A DNA stretch of 64,000 nt from Deferribacter desulfuricans SSM1 (GTDB taxonomy: Bacteria; Chrysiogenota; Deferribacteres; Deferribacterales; Deferribacteraceae), in contig NC_013939.1 in assembly GCF_000010985.1 (NCBI RefSeq), positions 897,501-961,500 on the forward strand, in the 5' to 3' direction. Below are positions 28,343-37,717 of this stretch, piece by piece (the first letter of the stretch is position 1; the number at the start of each line of letters is the position of its first letter). The notes under the pieces are model-generated. The model was not told where the DNA came from. It ran no database searches and saw only the letters and a list, made by a program, of their open reading frames with translations. Both the position numbers and the translations under genes were made by a program.

Positions 28343-29158
28343 ATGGCTTACGATTACAGTAGATACTTAAGAAATGAAAAACTTCCTCATATATGGTGTC
28401 CTGGCTGTACTTATGGTATAGTTTTAAAGTCTTTTATCAGGGCAATTGATGGTTTAGGCTGGGATAAAAATGATATAGTTGTAGCATCTGGTATTGGATG
28501 CTGTAGTAGGTTACCAGGTTACGTAGATTTTAACACATTACATACCACTCATGGTAGGTCTATTGCTTTTGCAACAGGTGTTAAAATCGCTAATCCTGAT
28601 TTGAAAGTTATTGCACTTGGTGGCGATGGTGACATGACTGCTATCGGTGGTAACCATTTTATCCATGCTTGCCGTAGAAATATTGATATTACTGTTTTGG
28701 TATTTAACAACAATATTTATGGTATGACAGGTGCTCAGTATTCTCCTACAACTCCTAAGGGTGCTTGGGCCACAACAGCTCCTTATGGAATGCCAGAAAA
28801 CAATTTTGATGTGGTTAATCTTGCAATTGGAGCTGGTGCTACTTTTGTTGCAAGGACAACAGCTTATCATACAACTCATTGTGAAAAAATGATTAAAGAA
28901 GCTTTACAACATAAGGGTTTGAGTGTAGTAGAAATAATTAATGCTTGTCCAACTGGTTTTGGTAGAAAGAACAAGTTTAAAACTCCTACTTCTATGCTTT
29001 TGTGGATGAAAGACAAAGCTGTTCAAAAGGCAAAAGCTGATAGAATGAGTTCAGAAGAGTTGGCTGATAAATTTGTAATTGGTGTGTTACACAAAGAGGA
29101 AAAACCTGAATTTATAGAATCATATGATTCTACTGTTGGATTAAAAAAAGGAGAGTAA
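28343..29158 (+). CDS. korB: 2-oxoglutarate:ferredoxin oxidoreductase, beta subunit (TPP-binding)
   Basis: The 271-residue subunit binds thiamine diphosphate through GGDGDMTAIGGNHFIHACRRN and the following FNNNIYGMTGAQ. Cluster cysteines are in WCPGCTYG, GIGCCSRLPGY and NACPTGFGRKN. It starts immediately after the korA stop codon. The reaction is reversible, so the enzyme can serve the oxidative cycle or reductive carboxylation. Confidence 0.95.
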   Translation: MAYDYSRYLRNEKLPHIWCPGCTYGIVLKSFIRAIDGLGWDKNDIVVASGIGCCSRLPGYVDFNTLHTTHGRSIAFATGVKIANPDLKVIALGGDGDMTAIGGNHFIHACRRNIDITVLVFNNNIYGMTGAQYSPTTPKGAWATTAPYGMPENNFDVVNLAIGAGATFVARTTAYHTTHCEKMIKEALQHKGLSVVEIINACPTGFGRKNKFKTPTSMLLWMKDKAVQKAKADRMSSEELADKFVIGVLHKEEKPEFIESYDSTVGLKKGE

Positions 29159-29160
29159 CA

Positions 29161-29700
29161 ATGGCAAGGATAGATGTTAGATTAAGCGGATCTGGTGGAC
29201 AGGGTATGATTACTTCTGGTGCAATCCTTGGGATTGCAGCAGTTTACGATGGTAAAAATGCTGTGCAAACAAAGTCTTATGGTCCAGAGGCAAGAGGTGG
29301 TGCAGCAAGATCTGAAGTAGTTATAAGTGATGAGGAAATCACTTATGTAAAAGTTATTGATGCAGATATATTAGTTGCATTGACACAAGAAGCTGCTGAT
29401 AAGTTTTCAGATGCAGTAAAGGATGGAGGAATTGTTATCGTTGATAGTTTGATGGTAAAGAATCCACCAAGTGGTAATTTTAAACTTTACTCATTACCTA
29501 TCATTAAAACTGCTGCTGAGAAAGTAGGTAAATCTCTTGTTGCCAACATTGTTACATTAGGCGTTTTAAATGAAATTGCTAAAATAGTATCTTTTGAATC
29601 ACTAGAAAAAGCAGTATTGAGTAAGGTACCTAAAGGTACTGAAGAACTAAACAAAAATGCTCTTGCAGCTGGTAGAGAGATTGCAAAAGAAGTTTTATAA
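29161..29700 (+). CDS. korC: 2-oxoglutarate:ferredoxin oxidoreductase, gamma subunit
   Basis: The 179-residue subunit has the gamma-domain signature LSGSGGQGMITSGAILG near the start and TKSYGPEARGGAARSEVVIS. It completes the four-subunit enzyme and starts 2 bp after korB, with AAAGGAG overlapping the korB end. A terminator follows. Confidence 0.94.
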   Translation: MARIDVRLSGSGGQGMITSGAILGIAAVYDGKNAVQTKSYGPEARGGAARSEVVISDEEITYVKVIDADILVALTQEAADKFSDAVKDGGIVIVDSLMVKNPPSGNFKLYSLPIIKTAAEKVGKSLVANIVTLGVLNEIAKIVSFESLEKAVLSKVPKGTEELNKNALAAGREIAKEVL

Positions 29701-29704
29701 ATAG

Positions 29705-29733
29705 GATAGGGAGTTTTCTCCCTATCTTTCTTT
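29705..29733 (+). terminator. Terminator after korC
   Basis: GATAGGGAG (29705-29713) and CTCCCTATC (29718-29726) form a 9-bp stem with a TTTT loop, followed by TTTCTTT. Confidence 0.88.
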
Positions 29734-29753
29734 ATTTTATTAAGGGGACACAT

Positions 29754-30071
29754 ATGGATATAAAAAACACAAAAGAATATAAAAAATGTGTGTTTTTAGC
29801 CTCAAAAAGAGCGATGCTTGAAAACGAACTTTTATTAAGAGAGTTTGTAAAAGATTTTGTACCATTACATTATGACTTAGAAACAATAAATGAGTTTAAT
29901 ATTTTTTTAGAAAAAATTTTTGATAATGATTTGTTTGATATTATTTTTGGTATTAAACCTTATAGTTTCTATTCTGACAAATATCCTGAAAGGTTTTTAA
30001 AAGATATTCAGGAGTTTGCTTTTGAGAAAAATAGAATTTCTGAGATACGCAACAAAGGTAAAAACCAATAA
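29754..30071 (+). CDS. SdhE/SDHAF2-like FAD assembly factor
   Basis: The 105-residue protein resembles SdhE (YgfY/Sdh5), which promotes covalent FAD attachment to SdhA/FrdA. The segment LASKRAMLENELLLREFV matches the family core around the RGxxE motif, and FNIFLEKIFDNDLFDIIFG fits the following helices. The motif's Gly is Ala here (RAMLE). The family is usually about 90 residues. Its position after TCA-cycle genes suits the role, but no sdh or frd genes are in the window. It follows the korC terminator, with AAGGGG before the ATG. Confidence 0.7.
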   Translation: MDIKNTKEYKKCVFLASKRAMLENELLLREFVKDFVPLHYDLETINEFNIFLEKIFDNDLFDIIFGIKPYSFYSDKYPERFLKDIQEFAFEKNRISEIRNKGKNQ

Positions 30072-30075
30072 TTGA

Positions 30076-30924
30076 TTATCTATTCTTGATTGATTCATAA
30101 GTAAATAGTATTACTGCTAACCATATTATCAGAAAACTTAAAAAATACATTAGAGAAAAACTTTCTTTATAGTAAAAAAGTCCAATTAAGAACATAAGTG
30201 TTGGGCCTATATACTGTAACATTCCAACAGTAGATAAGGGTAATTCTCTAATGCTATAAACATAAAGTAGCAGAGGGGTAGCTGTAACGACTCCACTAAA
30301 TAATAATAAAAATGAAATTGTTGGTGAAATTGTGATGAGATTTGAACCATAAGTGAAGATATATGTTGCAAAAGGGATTGATAATAGGAAAGATTCAACA
30401 GTAAGACCATCAATTGAAGAAAGATTAGATTTTTTTCTAAACACTGAATACATGCTAAAAGAGAATGCTAAGCCAATTGCAATAAATGGAATTATTTTGA
30501 GAGATACAATAATATTTACAACCGATAATGTAGCTAATATAATTGATATTTTTTGAATGTTGGAAAATTGTTCTTTAAATATGAGTCCTCCTAAGAAAAC
30601 GCTAACAAGAGGGGTGAGATAATACCCAAGACTGCATTCTATGATATGATTATTGACAACTCCCCACACATAAATCAACCAATTTGATGCTAAAAATATG
30701 GAACTTATGACATGTTTTTTTAAAGTAATTGTATTAAACAATTTTATTAATGTGTTTCTATTTGTGAAAAATTGATAAACTACTAAAAGAATGAATGTCA
30801 TAACTATTCTATAAGCTAACACTTCAAGAGCGTTAATCTCTTTTAATGCTTTCCAATAGAAAGGTAAAAATCCCCAAATAAGAAAAGCTGCAACAGCGGC
30901 TAAAAAAGGTCTCAGTAAGTTCAT
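30076..30924 (-). CDS. rarD: RarD-type EamA/DMT superfamily permease
   Basis: The 282-residue protein has about ten membrane helices. It begins with the RarD signature AFLIWGFLPFYWKALKEI, followed by LAYRIVMTFILL and ASNWLIYVWGVVNNHIIECSLGYY. RarD proteins are DMT-superfamily transporters of uncertain substrate. It converges with the SdhE-like gene (4 bp apart) and diverges from the liv-hut operon. Confidence 0.88.
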   Translation of the reverse strand: MNLLRPFLAAVAAFLIWGFLPFYWKALKEINALEVLAYRIVMTFILLVVYQFFTNRNTLIKLFNTITLKKHVISSIFLASNWLIYVWGVVNNHIIECSLGYYLTPLVSVFLGGLIFKEQFSNIQKISIILATLSVVNIIVSLKIIPFIAIGLAFSFSMYSVFRKKSNLSSIDGLTVESFLLSIPFATYIFTYGSNLITISPTISFLLLFSGVVTATPLLLYVYSIRELPLSTVGMLQYIGPTLMFLIGLFYYKESFSLMYFLSFLIIWLAVILFTYESIKNR

Positions 30925-30971
30925 TGCTGAATAATATTTAATTATTTGTTAAAGTCAAGAAAATAATACAC

Positions 30972-31002
30972 TTGACTAATTATGTATATAGATGTATATA
31001 CA
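30972..31002 (+). promoter_or_regulatory. liv-hut promoter with HutC-type GntR operator
   Basis: TTGACT (30972-30977) and TATATA (30995-31000) have a 17-bp spacer. The -10 lies inside TGTATATACA (30993-31002), a palindrome of the GntR/HutC type; a second half TGTATATA sits at 30983-30990. The HutC-like regulator is encoded in this operon, so autorepression relieved by urocanate is expected (family knowledge). Confidence 0.75.
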
Positions 31003-31038
31003 AATTGCAGGTATTTTCAATAATGTAGGGAGGATGTT

Positions 31039-32178
31039 ATGAAGAGAATTTTAGTTATGTTGTTATCTTTAGTAGTTATTTTTTCAGGTACTCTCTTTGC
31101 AAAGACTTTGAAAATAGGTTTTAATGTACCTTTGACTGGGTTTGCTGCTGCTGATGGTGAATCAGCATTAAATGGAGCCAAGCTTGCAGTAAAACAGGTT
31201 AATGAGGCTGGTGGTGTCCGTGGTTATAAGTTAGATTTAGTTGTTTATGATGATCAAGCTTCACCAAAAGAAGCTGTGCCCATAGCAATAAAATTAATTA
31301 CAAAGGATAAAGTAATTGCAGGAGTTTCAGGTAGTTATTCTGGTGCTACTAGAGCGGCTGCATCAGTATTTCAGTCTCATAAGATACCATATATATCAGC
31401 ATATGCAATTCATCCAGGGATAACAAGAGCTGGTGATTATGTATTTAGAACATCATTTTTAGGTGAAGTTGAGGGAAGAGCTGGTGCAAAGCTTATAGGG
31501 GATATTTTGAAAAAGAAAAGAGTCGTAATTATTACTTTAAAAAATGATTTTGGTAAATCTTTATCTAAAGGGTTTAGAAGTGTTGCAGCAAAATATGGGA
31601 TTGAGATCATAAACGAATATGAATACAGTATAAAAGATAGACAGTTTGGGTCTATTGTAGCAAAAGTTAAAGCTGATAATCCTGATGCTATTTATGCTTC
31701 TGGATATTATTTTACAGCTGGACCTCTTGTAGCTCAATTAAGAACCGCAGGAATTAATGTTCCAATCATTGGTCAAGAAGGGTATGACTCTGAAAAATTT
31801 ATCGAGATTGCAGGGAAATATGCAGAAGGTGTAATAATTACAACTTCATTAGATAGAGATTCAAAAGAACCAGAAACTCGTAGTTTTATTGATGAATACA
31901 TTAAAATGACAGGTAAAAAGCCAGATATGGTGGCTGCTTCAACTCATACAGCAATTAAGGTAATTGCTTATGCTATAGAACATGCTAACTCTTTGACACC
32001 AAAAGACTTAAGGGATGCTATTGCTAATGCTAAAGTAAAAGCTAGTACTGGGACAATTTCATTTAATAAATTGGGTGAAGTATTTAAAGATGTCCAAGTA
32101 CAGATAGTTAAAAATGGGGAGTGGCATCATTTTGCTGTTATTAGTGATCCAGAAATACTTACTCCACCTTCAGAGTAA
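31039..32178 (+). CDS. ABC transporter periplasmic binding protein, LivK family (likely histidine uptake)
   Basis: The 379-residue precursor has a signal peptide (MKRILVMLLSLVVIFSGTLFA) and then the LivJ/K type I binding fold (KIGFNVPLTGFAAADGESALNGA). It is the first gene of an operon with livHMGF and the hut genes, so the ligand is probably histidine or a related amino acid rather than leucine (inference). A terminator-like hairpin follows, which would give more binding protein than permease. Confidence 0.9.
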   Translation: MKRILVMLLSLVVIFSGTLFAKTLKIGFNVPLTGFAAADGESALNGAKLAVKQVNEAGGVRGYKLDLVVYDDQASPKEAVPIAIKLITKDKVIAGVSGSYSGATRAAASVFQSHKIPYISAYAIHPGITRAGDYVFRTSFLGEVEGRAGAKLIGDILKKKRVVIITLKNDFGKSLSKGFRSVAAKYGIEIINEYEYSIKDRQFGSIVAKVKADNPDAIYASGYYFTAGPLVAQLRTAGINVPIIGQEGYDSEKFIEIAGKYAEGVIITTSLDRDSKEPETRSFIDEYIKMTGKKPDMVAASTHTAIKVIAYAIEHANSLTPKDLRDAIANAKVKASTGTISFNKLGEVFKDVQVQIVKNGEWHHFAVISDPEILTPPSE

Positions 32179-32203
32179 AAAGGCGGTTTTACCGCCTTTT
32201 TTT
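32179..32203 (+). terminator. Intra-operon terminator/attenuator after the binding-protein gene
   Basis: AAAGGCGG (32179-32186) and CCGCCTTT (32192-32199) pair around TTTTA, followed by further T. No promoter is obvious before the next gene, so this probably sets a ratio of transcripts by partial termination. Confidence 0.82.
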
Positions 32204-32217
32204 GTATAGGGTAACTT

Positions 32218-33081
32218 ATGTTATTTATTGATTTGATATTACAAGGATTAATTCAAGGTAGTATATATGCTTTAATAGCCGTTGGGCTGACATTAGTTTA
32301 TGGTTTGCTTAGAATACTTCATGTTGCTCATGCTGGATTATTTACACTTGGAGCATATTTAGGCGTCTTATTAATGAATCAAACAAACAGCTTAATACTA
32401 TCGTTTACTATTTCAATGTTTTTAGTTGGTCTTTTGGGAGTTGCTATCTATATTTTTTGTTATAAACCAATGCTGGAAAAACCTCCTTATGTGGCATTAA
32501 TTGCTTCGATAGGGTTGTTTATCTCAATGGAAGAGATTTATCGTATGGTTTTTGGTGCAATGGGTGTTTCTTATAAAAATCCACCATTTCAAGATGTGAT
32601 AAATTTATCTTCTTTGCATCTTAAGTCTGCAGAAATAGTTACAATGCTTGTTGCATTAGTTTTAATCAGTGCGTTGTCTATTTTTACAACAAAAACAAGG
32701 GTTGGAATAAGTTGGAGAGCTACGGTTACTCAACCTCAAATTGCTGAATCTTTTGGGATAAATGTTGAGAAAGTTAGGTATGGGAACTTTTTTATAGGTT
32801 CAATGTTAGCTGGAGCTGGTGGTGTAATGGTAGGTATTTTAAACAATCTGGTTGAACCTACTATGGGGGGTGTGCCAAGTTATAAGGCATTAGCAATAAT
32901 TGTCTTAGGTGGTTTAGGAAATGTAAAGGGAACATTAATTGCATCTGTTTTATTAGGTGTCGTTGAGTCTTTTGGGACAATATATCTAGGTAGTTTATTA
33001 GATAGGGATGCGATAGCTTTTGCGTTTTTAATTATTGTTTTAATGATCAAACCACAGGGGCTTTTTGGGAGTAAAAGGTAA
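32218..33081 (+). CDS. livH: ABC transporter permease, LivH family
   Basis: The 287-residue membrane protein starts LFIDLILQGLIQGSIYALIAVGLTLVYG, characteristic of LivH, and ends with the coupling region and KPQGLFGSK. It pairs with LivM in the inner membrane. It is the second transporter gene of the liv-hut operon; its stop overlaps the livM start (TAATG). Confidence 0.93.
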   Translation: MLFIDLILQGLIQGSIYALIAVGLTLVYGLLRILHVAHAGLFTLGAYLGVLLMNQTNSLILSFTISMFLVGLLGVAIYIFCYKPMLEKPPYVALIASIGLFISMEEIYRMVFGAMGVSYKNPPFQDVINLSSLHLKSAEIVTMLVALVLISALSIFTTKTRVGISWRATVTQPQIAESFGINVEKVRYGNFFIGSMLAGAGGVMVGILNNLVEPTMGGVPSYKALAIIVLGGLGNVKGTLIASVLLGVVESFGTIYLGSLLDRDAIAFAFLIIVLMIKPQGLFGSKR

Positions 33082-33926
33082 TGGAATATTTTTATAGTTT
33101 ACTAATATTGGTTGGAATTAGTGTTATTCTTTCTCTCAGTTTAAATTTGATTTCAGGCTATTGTGGTCAAATTAGTTTGGGGCATGCTGCTTTTTACGGT
33201 ACGGGTGCTTACGCTGCAGCAATGATAGCACAATTAGGTATCAATATACCTATCTCTATTATTTTTGGAGCCATTGTAGCTGGAGTATTTGGTTTTATTG
33301 TTGGTTTTTCTTCTCTAAGAGTTAAAGATGATTTTTTAGCTATAACTACAATGGGTGTAAATTTTTTATTTATTGGATTTGTTAGGCAACAAGAGTGGTT
33401 AGGTGGTGAAATGGGTATTTATTCGATACCTGCTACAGGGCTAACAAAGATGCAATATTCTTTAGTAGTAACTATAGTTGCCATTTTCGTCATTATGTTT
33501 TCTATAACAATAAAAAATAGATGGATGGGTTTTGCATTTGAAGCAATAGCTGATGATGAAGATGCGGCTGAAACAGTAGCTATAAATACATCAAAATATA
33601 AATTAACAGCATTTATTTTAGGCACCATGTTAGCTGGTTTAGCTGGTGGGCTTTATGCTTTCGATATTAGATATATAGGTCCTGATAGTTTTGGTTTTAC
33701 TGAGTCAATAAGTATTTTGTCTATGGTTGTTGTCGGTGGTATAGGTTCTGTCTGGGGAGTAGTAACAGCATCTATTATTTTATCGTTATTGCCACAGTGG
33801 TTACAGTTTATCTCAGATTATAAATTATTGCTATATGGTGGGTTGTTATTTTTGATGATGAGGTTTAGCCCAAAAGGGATAGCTGGAATATTTGAGTATG
33901 TTAAAACGAGGACATTAAAAATATGA
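33081..33926 (+). CDS. livM: ABC transporter permease, LivM family
   Basis: The 281-residue protein carries the LivM signature NLISGYCGQISLGHAAFYGTGAYAAA and the late GGIGSVWG loop, with about eight membrane helices. It overlaps livH by one base and livG by four. It forms the permease heterodimer with LivH. Confidence 0.93.
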   Translation: MEYFYSLLILVGISVILSLSLNLISGYCGQISLGHAAFYGTGAYAAAMIAQLGINIPISIIFGAIVAGVFGFIVGFSSLRVKDDFLAITTMGVNFLFIGFVRQQEWLGGEMGIYSIPATGLTKMQYSLVVTIVAIFVIMFSITIKNRWMGFAFEAIADDEDAAETVAINTSKYKLTAFILGTMLAGLAGGLYAFDIRYIGPDSFGFTESISILSMVVVGGIGSVWGVVTASIILSLLPQWLQFISDYKLLLYGGLLFLMMRFSPKGIAGIFEYVKTRTLKI

Positions 33927-34684
33927 ACACTATTATAAGAGTTGAAAAATTAAATGTCAAATTTGGTGGTGTGCAAGCTGTTAAAGATTTAAGTTTTGAG
34001 CTTTATAAAGGCGAGCTTTTAGGACTTATAGGACCAAATGGTGCAGGTAAAACTACGGCATTAAAAGCTATTTCAGGTATTATTAAACCTGTTTCTGGAA
34101 GTGTCATTTTAGATGGTAAAAATATTTCAAGGTTTTCTGTTAACAGAAGAATTAGAGAAGGATTGGGTATTTCTCATCAGATTGTAAAACCTTTTAGAAG
34201 TTTATTAGTAAAAGAGAATATAGCAATAGCTTTAGGTAAAGATAAAACAAAGTCGGCAATAAAATCTCTGTTTTATAAAAGGTTTTCAGAAGAATACGAA
34301 AAATCATTGGATTATTTAAAAAAGGTTAATATAGAGCAAGTAGCTGATAACTTCCCATCAAACTTGCCGTTAGGATTCTTAAAAAGGTTAGAAGTAGTGA
34401 GAGCTTTAGCACTAAATCCAAAAGTTTTGTTACTTGATGAGCCTTTAGCAGGCTTAAGTCAATCAGAAGCATCTAAAATGGCAAATATAATAAAGAGAAT
34501 TAACAATGATGGAGTTTCAATAATTTTAGTGGAGCATAATCTATCTGAAGTTATTAGAATTTGTGACAGACTAGTAGTTTTGGATGCTGGAGCAAAGATT
34601 GCTGATGGTAAACCGATGGATGTTATGAAAGATAAAAAGGTGATTTCGGCGTATATAGGTGATGATGATGTTATTGAAGCTTGA
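33923..34684 (+). CDS. livG: ABC transporter ATP-binding protein, LivG family
   Basis: The 253-residue ATPase has Walker A GPNGAGKTTALKA (about residue 38), Walker B KVLLLDEPLAGLSQ and a switch His in VEHNLSE. The signature motif is unusual: LPLGFLKRLEVVRAL, where LivG normally has L(S/P)YGxQRRLEIARAL, so the canonical Gly-Gln is replaced by Gly-Phe. It overlaps both neighbours, and the livF start lies within its last codons. Confidence 0.9.
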   Translation: MNTIIRVEKLNVKFGGVQAVKDLSFELYKGELLGLIGPNGAGKTTALKAISGIIKPVSGSVILDGKNISRFSVNRRIREGLGISHQIVKPFRSLLVKENIAIALGKDKTKSAIKSLFYKRFSEEYEKSLDYLKKVNIEQVADNFPSNLPLGFLKRLEVVRALALNPKVLLLDEPLAGLSQSEASKMANIIKRINNDGVSIILVEHNLSEVIRICDRLVVLDAGAKIADGKPMDVMKDKKVISAYIGDDDVIEA

Positions 34685-35387
34685 CAATTTGTCAGTTGGT
34701 TATGGTGAGTTTATAGCTGTAGAAAATTTGGATTTGTCAGTAAGTAAAGGTAAGATATTAGCATTGATTGGACCTAATGGTGCGGGCAAAACTTCAACAA
34801 TTATGGCAATAGCTGGTCATGCTGAAGTTAAATCAGGCAGAGTTTTATATGAGGATCAGGATATTACACATATCCCTCCATATGAGAGAGTTAAATTAGG
34901 GATTGCTTTAGCTCCGGAGGGGAGAAAACTTTTTTTTGATCTAACTGTTTATGAAAATTTGGTTATAGGAAATTATATCTTTCCTAAGAATAAAGAGAAA
35001 GAAAAAATGGAATTTGTTTTTGAGTTATTTCCCCGCTTGAAAGAGAGGATAAATCAAATAGCTGGCACTCTATCAGGTGGGGAACAGCAGATGTTGTCTA
35101 TTGGAAGAGCTTTGATGGCAGAACCTAAATTTTTAATGATAGATGAAGTTTCTTTGGGTTTGATGCCAAAGGCAGTATCTATATGCTATGAAGCGATAAA
35201 AAAATTAAAGAATCTTGGAGTTACTATATTGATAGTAGAACAAAATACAACAAAAGCTTTGCAAGTCGCAGATCATGTAGTTGTTTTAGAGTCTGGCAGA
35301 AAGGTTTGGGAAGGAAGCAGAGAGGATGCAATGACAGATAGTTCTTTAATAGAGGCTTATTTAGGTCTGAAGAAAGGTGAATTATGA
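34668..35387 (+). CDS. livF: ABC transporter ATP-binding protein, LivF family
   Basis: The 239-residue ATPase has Walker A GPNGAGKTSTIMA, the LivF-specific APEGRKLFFDLTVYENL, signature LSGGEQQMLSIGRAL and Walker B KFLMIDEVSLGL. In-frame GTG/ATG codons at 34659, 34662 and 34665 precede the ATG at 34668; that ATG is chosen because AGGTGA (34657-34662) is then 5 bp away. It overlaps livG by 17 bp and the GntR gene by 4 bp. Confidence 0.92.
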   Translation: MLLKLDNLSVGYGEFIAVENLDLSVSKGKILALIGPNGAGKTSTIMAIAGHAEVKSGRVLYEDQDITHIPPYERVKLGIALAPEGRKLFFDLTVYENLVIGNYIFPKNKEKEKMEFVFELFPRLKERINQIAGTLSGGEQQMLSIGRALMAEPKFLMIDEVSLGLMPKAVSICYEAIKKLKNLGVTILIVEQNTTKALQVADHVVVLESGRKVWEGSREDAMTDSSLIEAYLGLKKGEL

Positions 35388-36130
35388 ATGATGTGATAGC
35401 ACCAAGCTATGTTCAGATAAAGAAATTTATACTTAATAAAATTCATTCAAATGAGTGGAAGCCAGGTTTTAAGATACCCTCTGAAAATGACCTTGCAAAA
35501 ATGTTTAATGTAAGCAGGATGACAGTTAATAGGGCTGTTAGAGAGTTGACATCTGAGAATATTTTAAAAAGGGTTCAGGGGAAAGGGACTTATGTAGCTT
35601 ATGAAAGTAATGTGGCTGAGATGCTTGAAATCAGAGGTGTGATTGATGAAATCGAAAAAATGGGAAAAAAGCATAGCTTAGAAGTTATAGAAGTAGAGAT
35701 AACTATTGCTAAAGGTGAAATAATGAAGTTGGTGGGTCTTGATTGTGGTGATAAAGTTTATAAATCGGTGTTTTTGCATTTTGCAGATAATGAACCATTT
35801 CAGATAGAGATACGATATGTAAATCCAAAAATTGTTCCAGATTATCTAAATGTGGATTTTACTAAAGAGACAGCTCACCAGTACTTAATGAGAACCACTG
35901 CTTTAACTGAAGCTGAGCATATTGTTGAAGCGATTATGCCAGATAGGATGGTTTGTGAATTGCTTAAAATTAGCAAAAACACACCATGTTTGCAGTTGTC
36001 AAGAAGGACATGGCTTGGAAATGATGTTGTTACCTATGTAAAATTTATAGCTCCAGGTGATAAGTATAAAATAGGAACACGTTTTAAATATGCTAAAGAT
36101 GGTTCTACAAAAAGGGAATCCATATATTAA
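35384..36130 (+). CDS. hutC: GntR/HutC family repressor of histidine utilisation
   Basis: The 248-residue regulator has a GntR winged helix at the N-terminus (SYVQIKKFILNKIHSNEWKP; then FNVSRMTVNRAVRELTSENIL and RVQGKGTYVA). A UTRA ligand domain occupies about 90-235 (HFADNEPFQIEIRYVNPKIVPDYL). HutC repressors are released by urocanate. The gene sits between transport and catabolic genes of the operon it should control, and TGTATATACA at the operon promoter is a fitting operator. Confidence 0.92.
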   Translation: MNDVIAPSYVQIKKFILNKIHSNEWKPGFKIPSENDLAKMFNVSRMTVNRAVRELTSENILKRVQGKGTYVAYESNVAEMLEIRGVIDEIEKMGKKHSLEVIEVEITIAKGEIMKLVGLDCGDKVYKSVFLHFADNEPFQIEIRYVNPKIVPDYLNVDFTKETAHQYLMRTTALTEAEHIVEAIMPDRMVCELLKISKNTPCLQLSRRTWLGNDVVTYVKFIAPGDKYKIGTRFKYAKDGSTKRESIY

Positions 36131-36151
36131 ATAATCAAGAGAGGGGTATTA

Positions 36152-37717
36152 ATGAAAACATTTTTATTAGGGAAAGATAGGTTAAGTGCTAAAAAAGTTT
36201 TAGATATTTTGAATAAAGAATTAAAACCTATTTTAGATGAAGAAACATATCAAAAAGTTAATCACTCTTATCAAGAAACACAAAAAGTGGCAAAGGGTGA
36301 AAAACCTGTTTATGGTATAAATACTGGCTTTGGGCCACTTTGTTCTACAAAGATTTCTGCGGATGACACAATAAAGCTTCAATATAATCTTTTAAAAAGT
36401 CATAGCGCTGGAGTTGGTGATTTTCTTGATGATAACATAGTAAAAACAATGATAATCATTAAAGCTCATGCTTTATCTTTTGGTTATTCGGGAGTGCAAC
36501 CTAAAACAATTGAGCGAATGCTCTGGTTTTTAGAAAATGATATTATACCACTTGTGCCTGAGCAGGGTTCAGTGGGTGCATCTGGTGATCTTGCACCACT
36601 TGCGCACCTTTTTTTGCCTCTGATAGGTTATGGTTATGTGAAGTACAAAGGTGAGATTTTTGAAACTGGAGAGTTGTTGCAAAAACTTGGTATCGGCCCT
36701 ATCGAACTTGGAGCAAAAGAAGGGTTGGCATTGATAAATGGCACTCAGTTTATGTCATCTTTTGGAGTTTTATCACTGGTAAGAATGAAAAATATCCTTG
36801 AAAATGCCGATATTATTGGAGCTATGACTCTCGAAGCATTGATGGGATCTCTTAGACCGTTTGATGAAAGGTTACATAGACTAAGAGAGTATAAAGGTGC
36901 TTTGTATGTGGCGCACAAATTTAGAACTCTTTTGGAAGGATCAGAAATATTAAAATCGCATGAAAATTGTGAAAGAGTTCAAGATCCATATTCATTAAGA
37001 TGTATCCCTCAGGTTCATGGAGCTACATGGAATACATTTTTGCATTTTAAAGAGATTGTTCATACTGAAATTAATTCTGTCACTGATAATCCAATAATAT
37101 TTTCTAGTGAAGATATCATAAGCGGTGGTAATTTTCATGGACAACCGATTGCTTTACCTTTAGATTATGCTGCTTTTTCAATGAGTGAAATAGGCAATAT
37201 TTCAGATAGGCGGACATATCTTCTTTTAGAAGGGAATGTGGGACTACCTAAGCTTTTGATGAAAAATACAGGTATAAATTCTGGTTTTATGATACCACAA
37301 TACACTTCTGCTGCTTTGGCAAGTGAAAATAAATCTCTTTGTTTTCCTGCAAGTGCAGACAGCATCCCAACCTCATTAGGACAGGAAGATCATGTGAGTA
37401 TGGGTTCTATAAGCGCAAGGAAGCTTTACAAAATTTTAGATAATTTAGAAAAAATATTAGCAGTTGAACTTGTTTGTGCTGCTCAGGCATTTGATTTTAG
37501 AAGGCCTTTAAAGTCTGGGATAGTTTTAGAAGAGTGCCATAAAGTAGTAAGAGAATATATTGATCATGCAGATGAGGATAGAATTTTTGCAAACGATCTT
37601 AAAAAGGGTGTGGAAATTATACAGAGCGGCAAAATGGTAAAAGCTGCTGAGGAGATAGCAAAGTCAAAAAATATAAATTTATATGGAGGTTATTATGAAC
37701 TTTTCGGAATTCATTAA
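36152..37717 (+). CDS. hutH: Histidine ammonia-lyase
   Basis: The 521-residue enzyme deaminates histidine to urocanate, the first catabolic step. It has [15 protein letters not shown] and [19 protein letters not shown]; its Ala-Ser-Gly cyclises into the MIO cofactor. Also present are NPIIF and QEDHVSMG. An AGAGGGG ribosome site precedes the ATG. Its 3' end overlaps the hutU start by 23 bp. Confidence 0.96.
   Translation: MKTFLLGKDRLSAKKVLDILNKELKPILDEETYQKVNHSYQETQKVAKGEKPVYGINTGFGPLCSTKISADDTIKLQYNLLKSHSAGVGDFLDDNIVKTMIIIKAHALSFGYSGVQPKTIERMLWFLENDIIPLVPEQGSVGASGDLAPLAHLFLPLIGYGYVKYKGEIFETGELLQKLGIGPIELGAKEGLALINGTQFMSSFGVLSLVRMKNILENADIIGAMTLEALMGSLRPFDERLHRLREYKGALYVAHKFRTLLEGSEILKSHENCERVQDPYSLRCIPQVHGATWNTFLHFKEIVHTEINSVTDNPIIFSSEDIISGGNFHGQPIALPLDYAAFSMSEIGNISDRRTYLLLEGNVGLPKLLMKNTGINSGFMIPQYTSAALASENKSLCFPASADSIPTSLGQEDHVSMGSISARKLYKILDNLEKILAVELVCAAQAFDFRRPLKSGIVLEECHKVVREYIDHADEDRIFANDLKKGVEIIQSGKMVKAAEEIAKSKNINLYGGYYELFGIH

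Noticed and set aside
32179-32203. End of a single-gene livK transcript
   Set aside because: Downstream permease and ATPase genes have no obvious promoter, so partial termination inside one operon is more likely.
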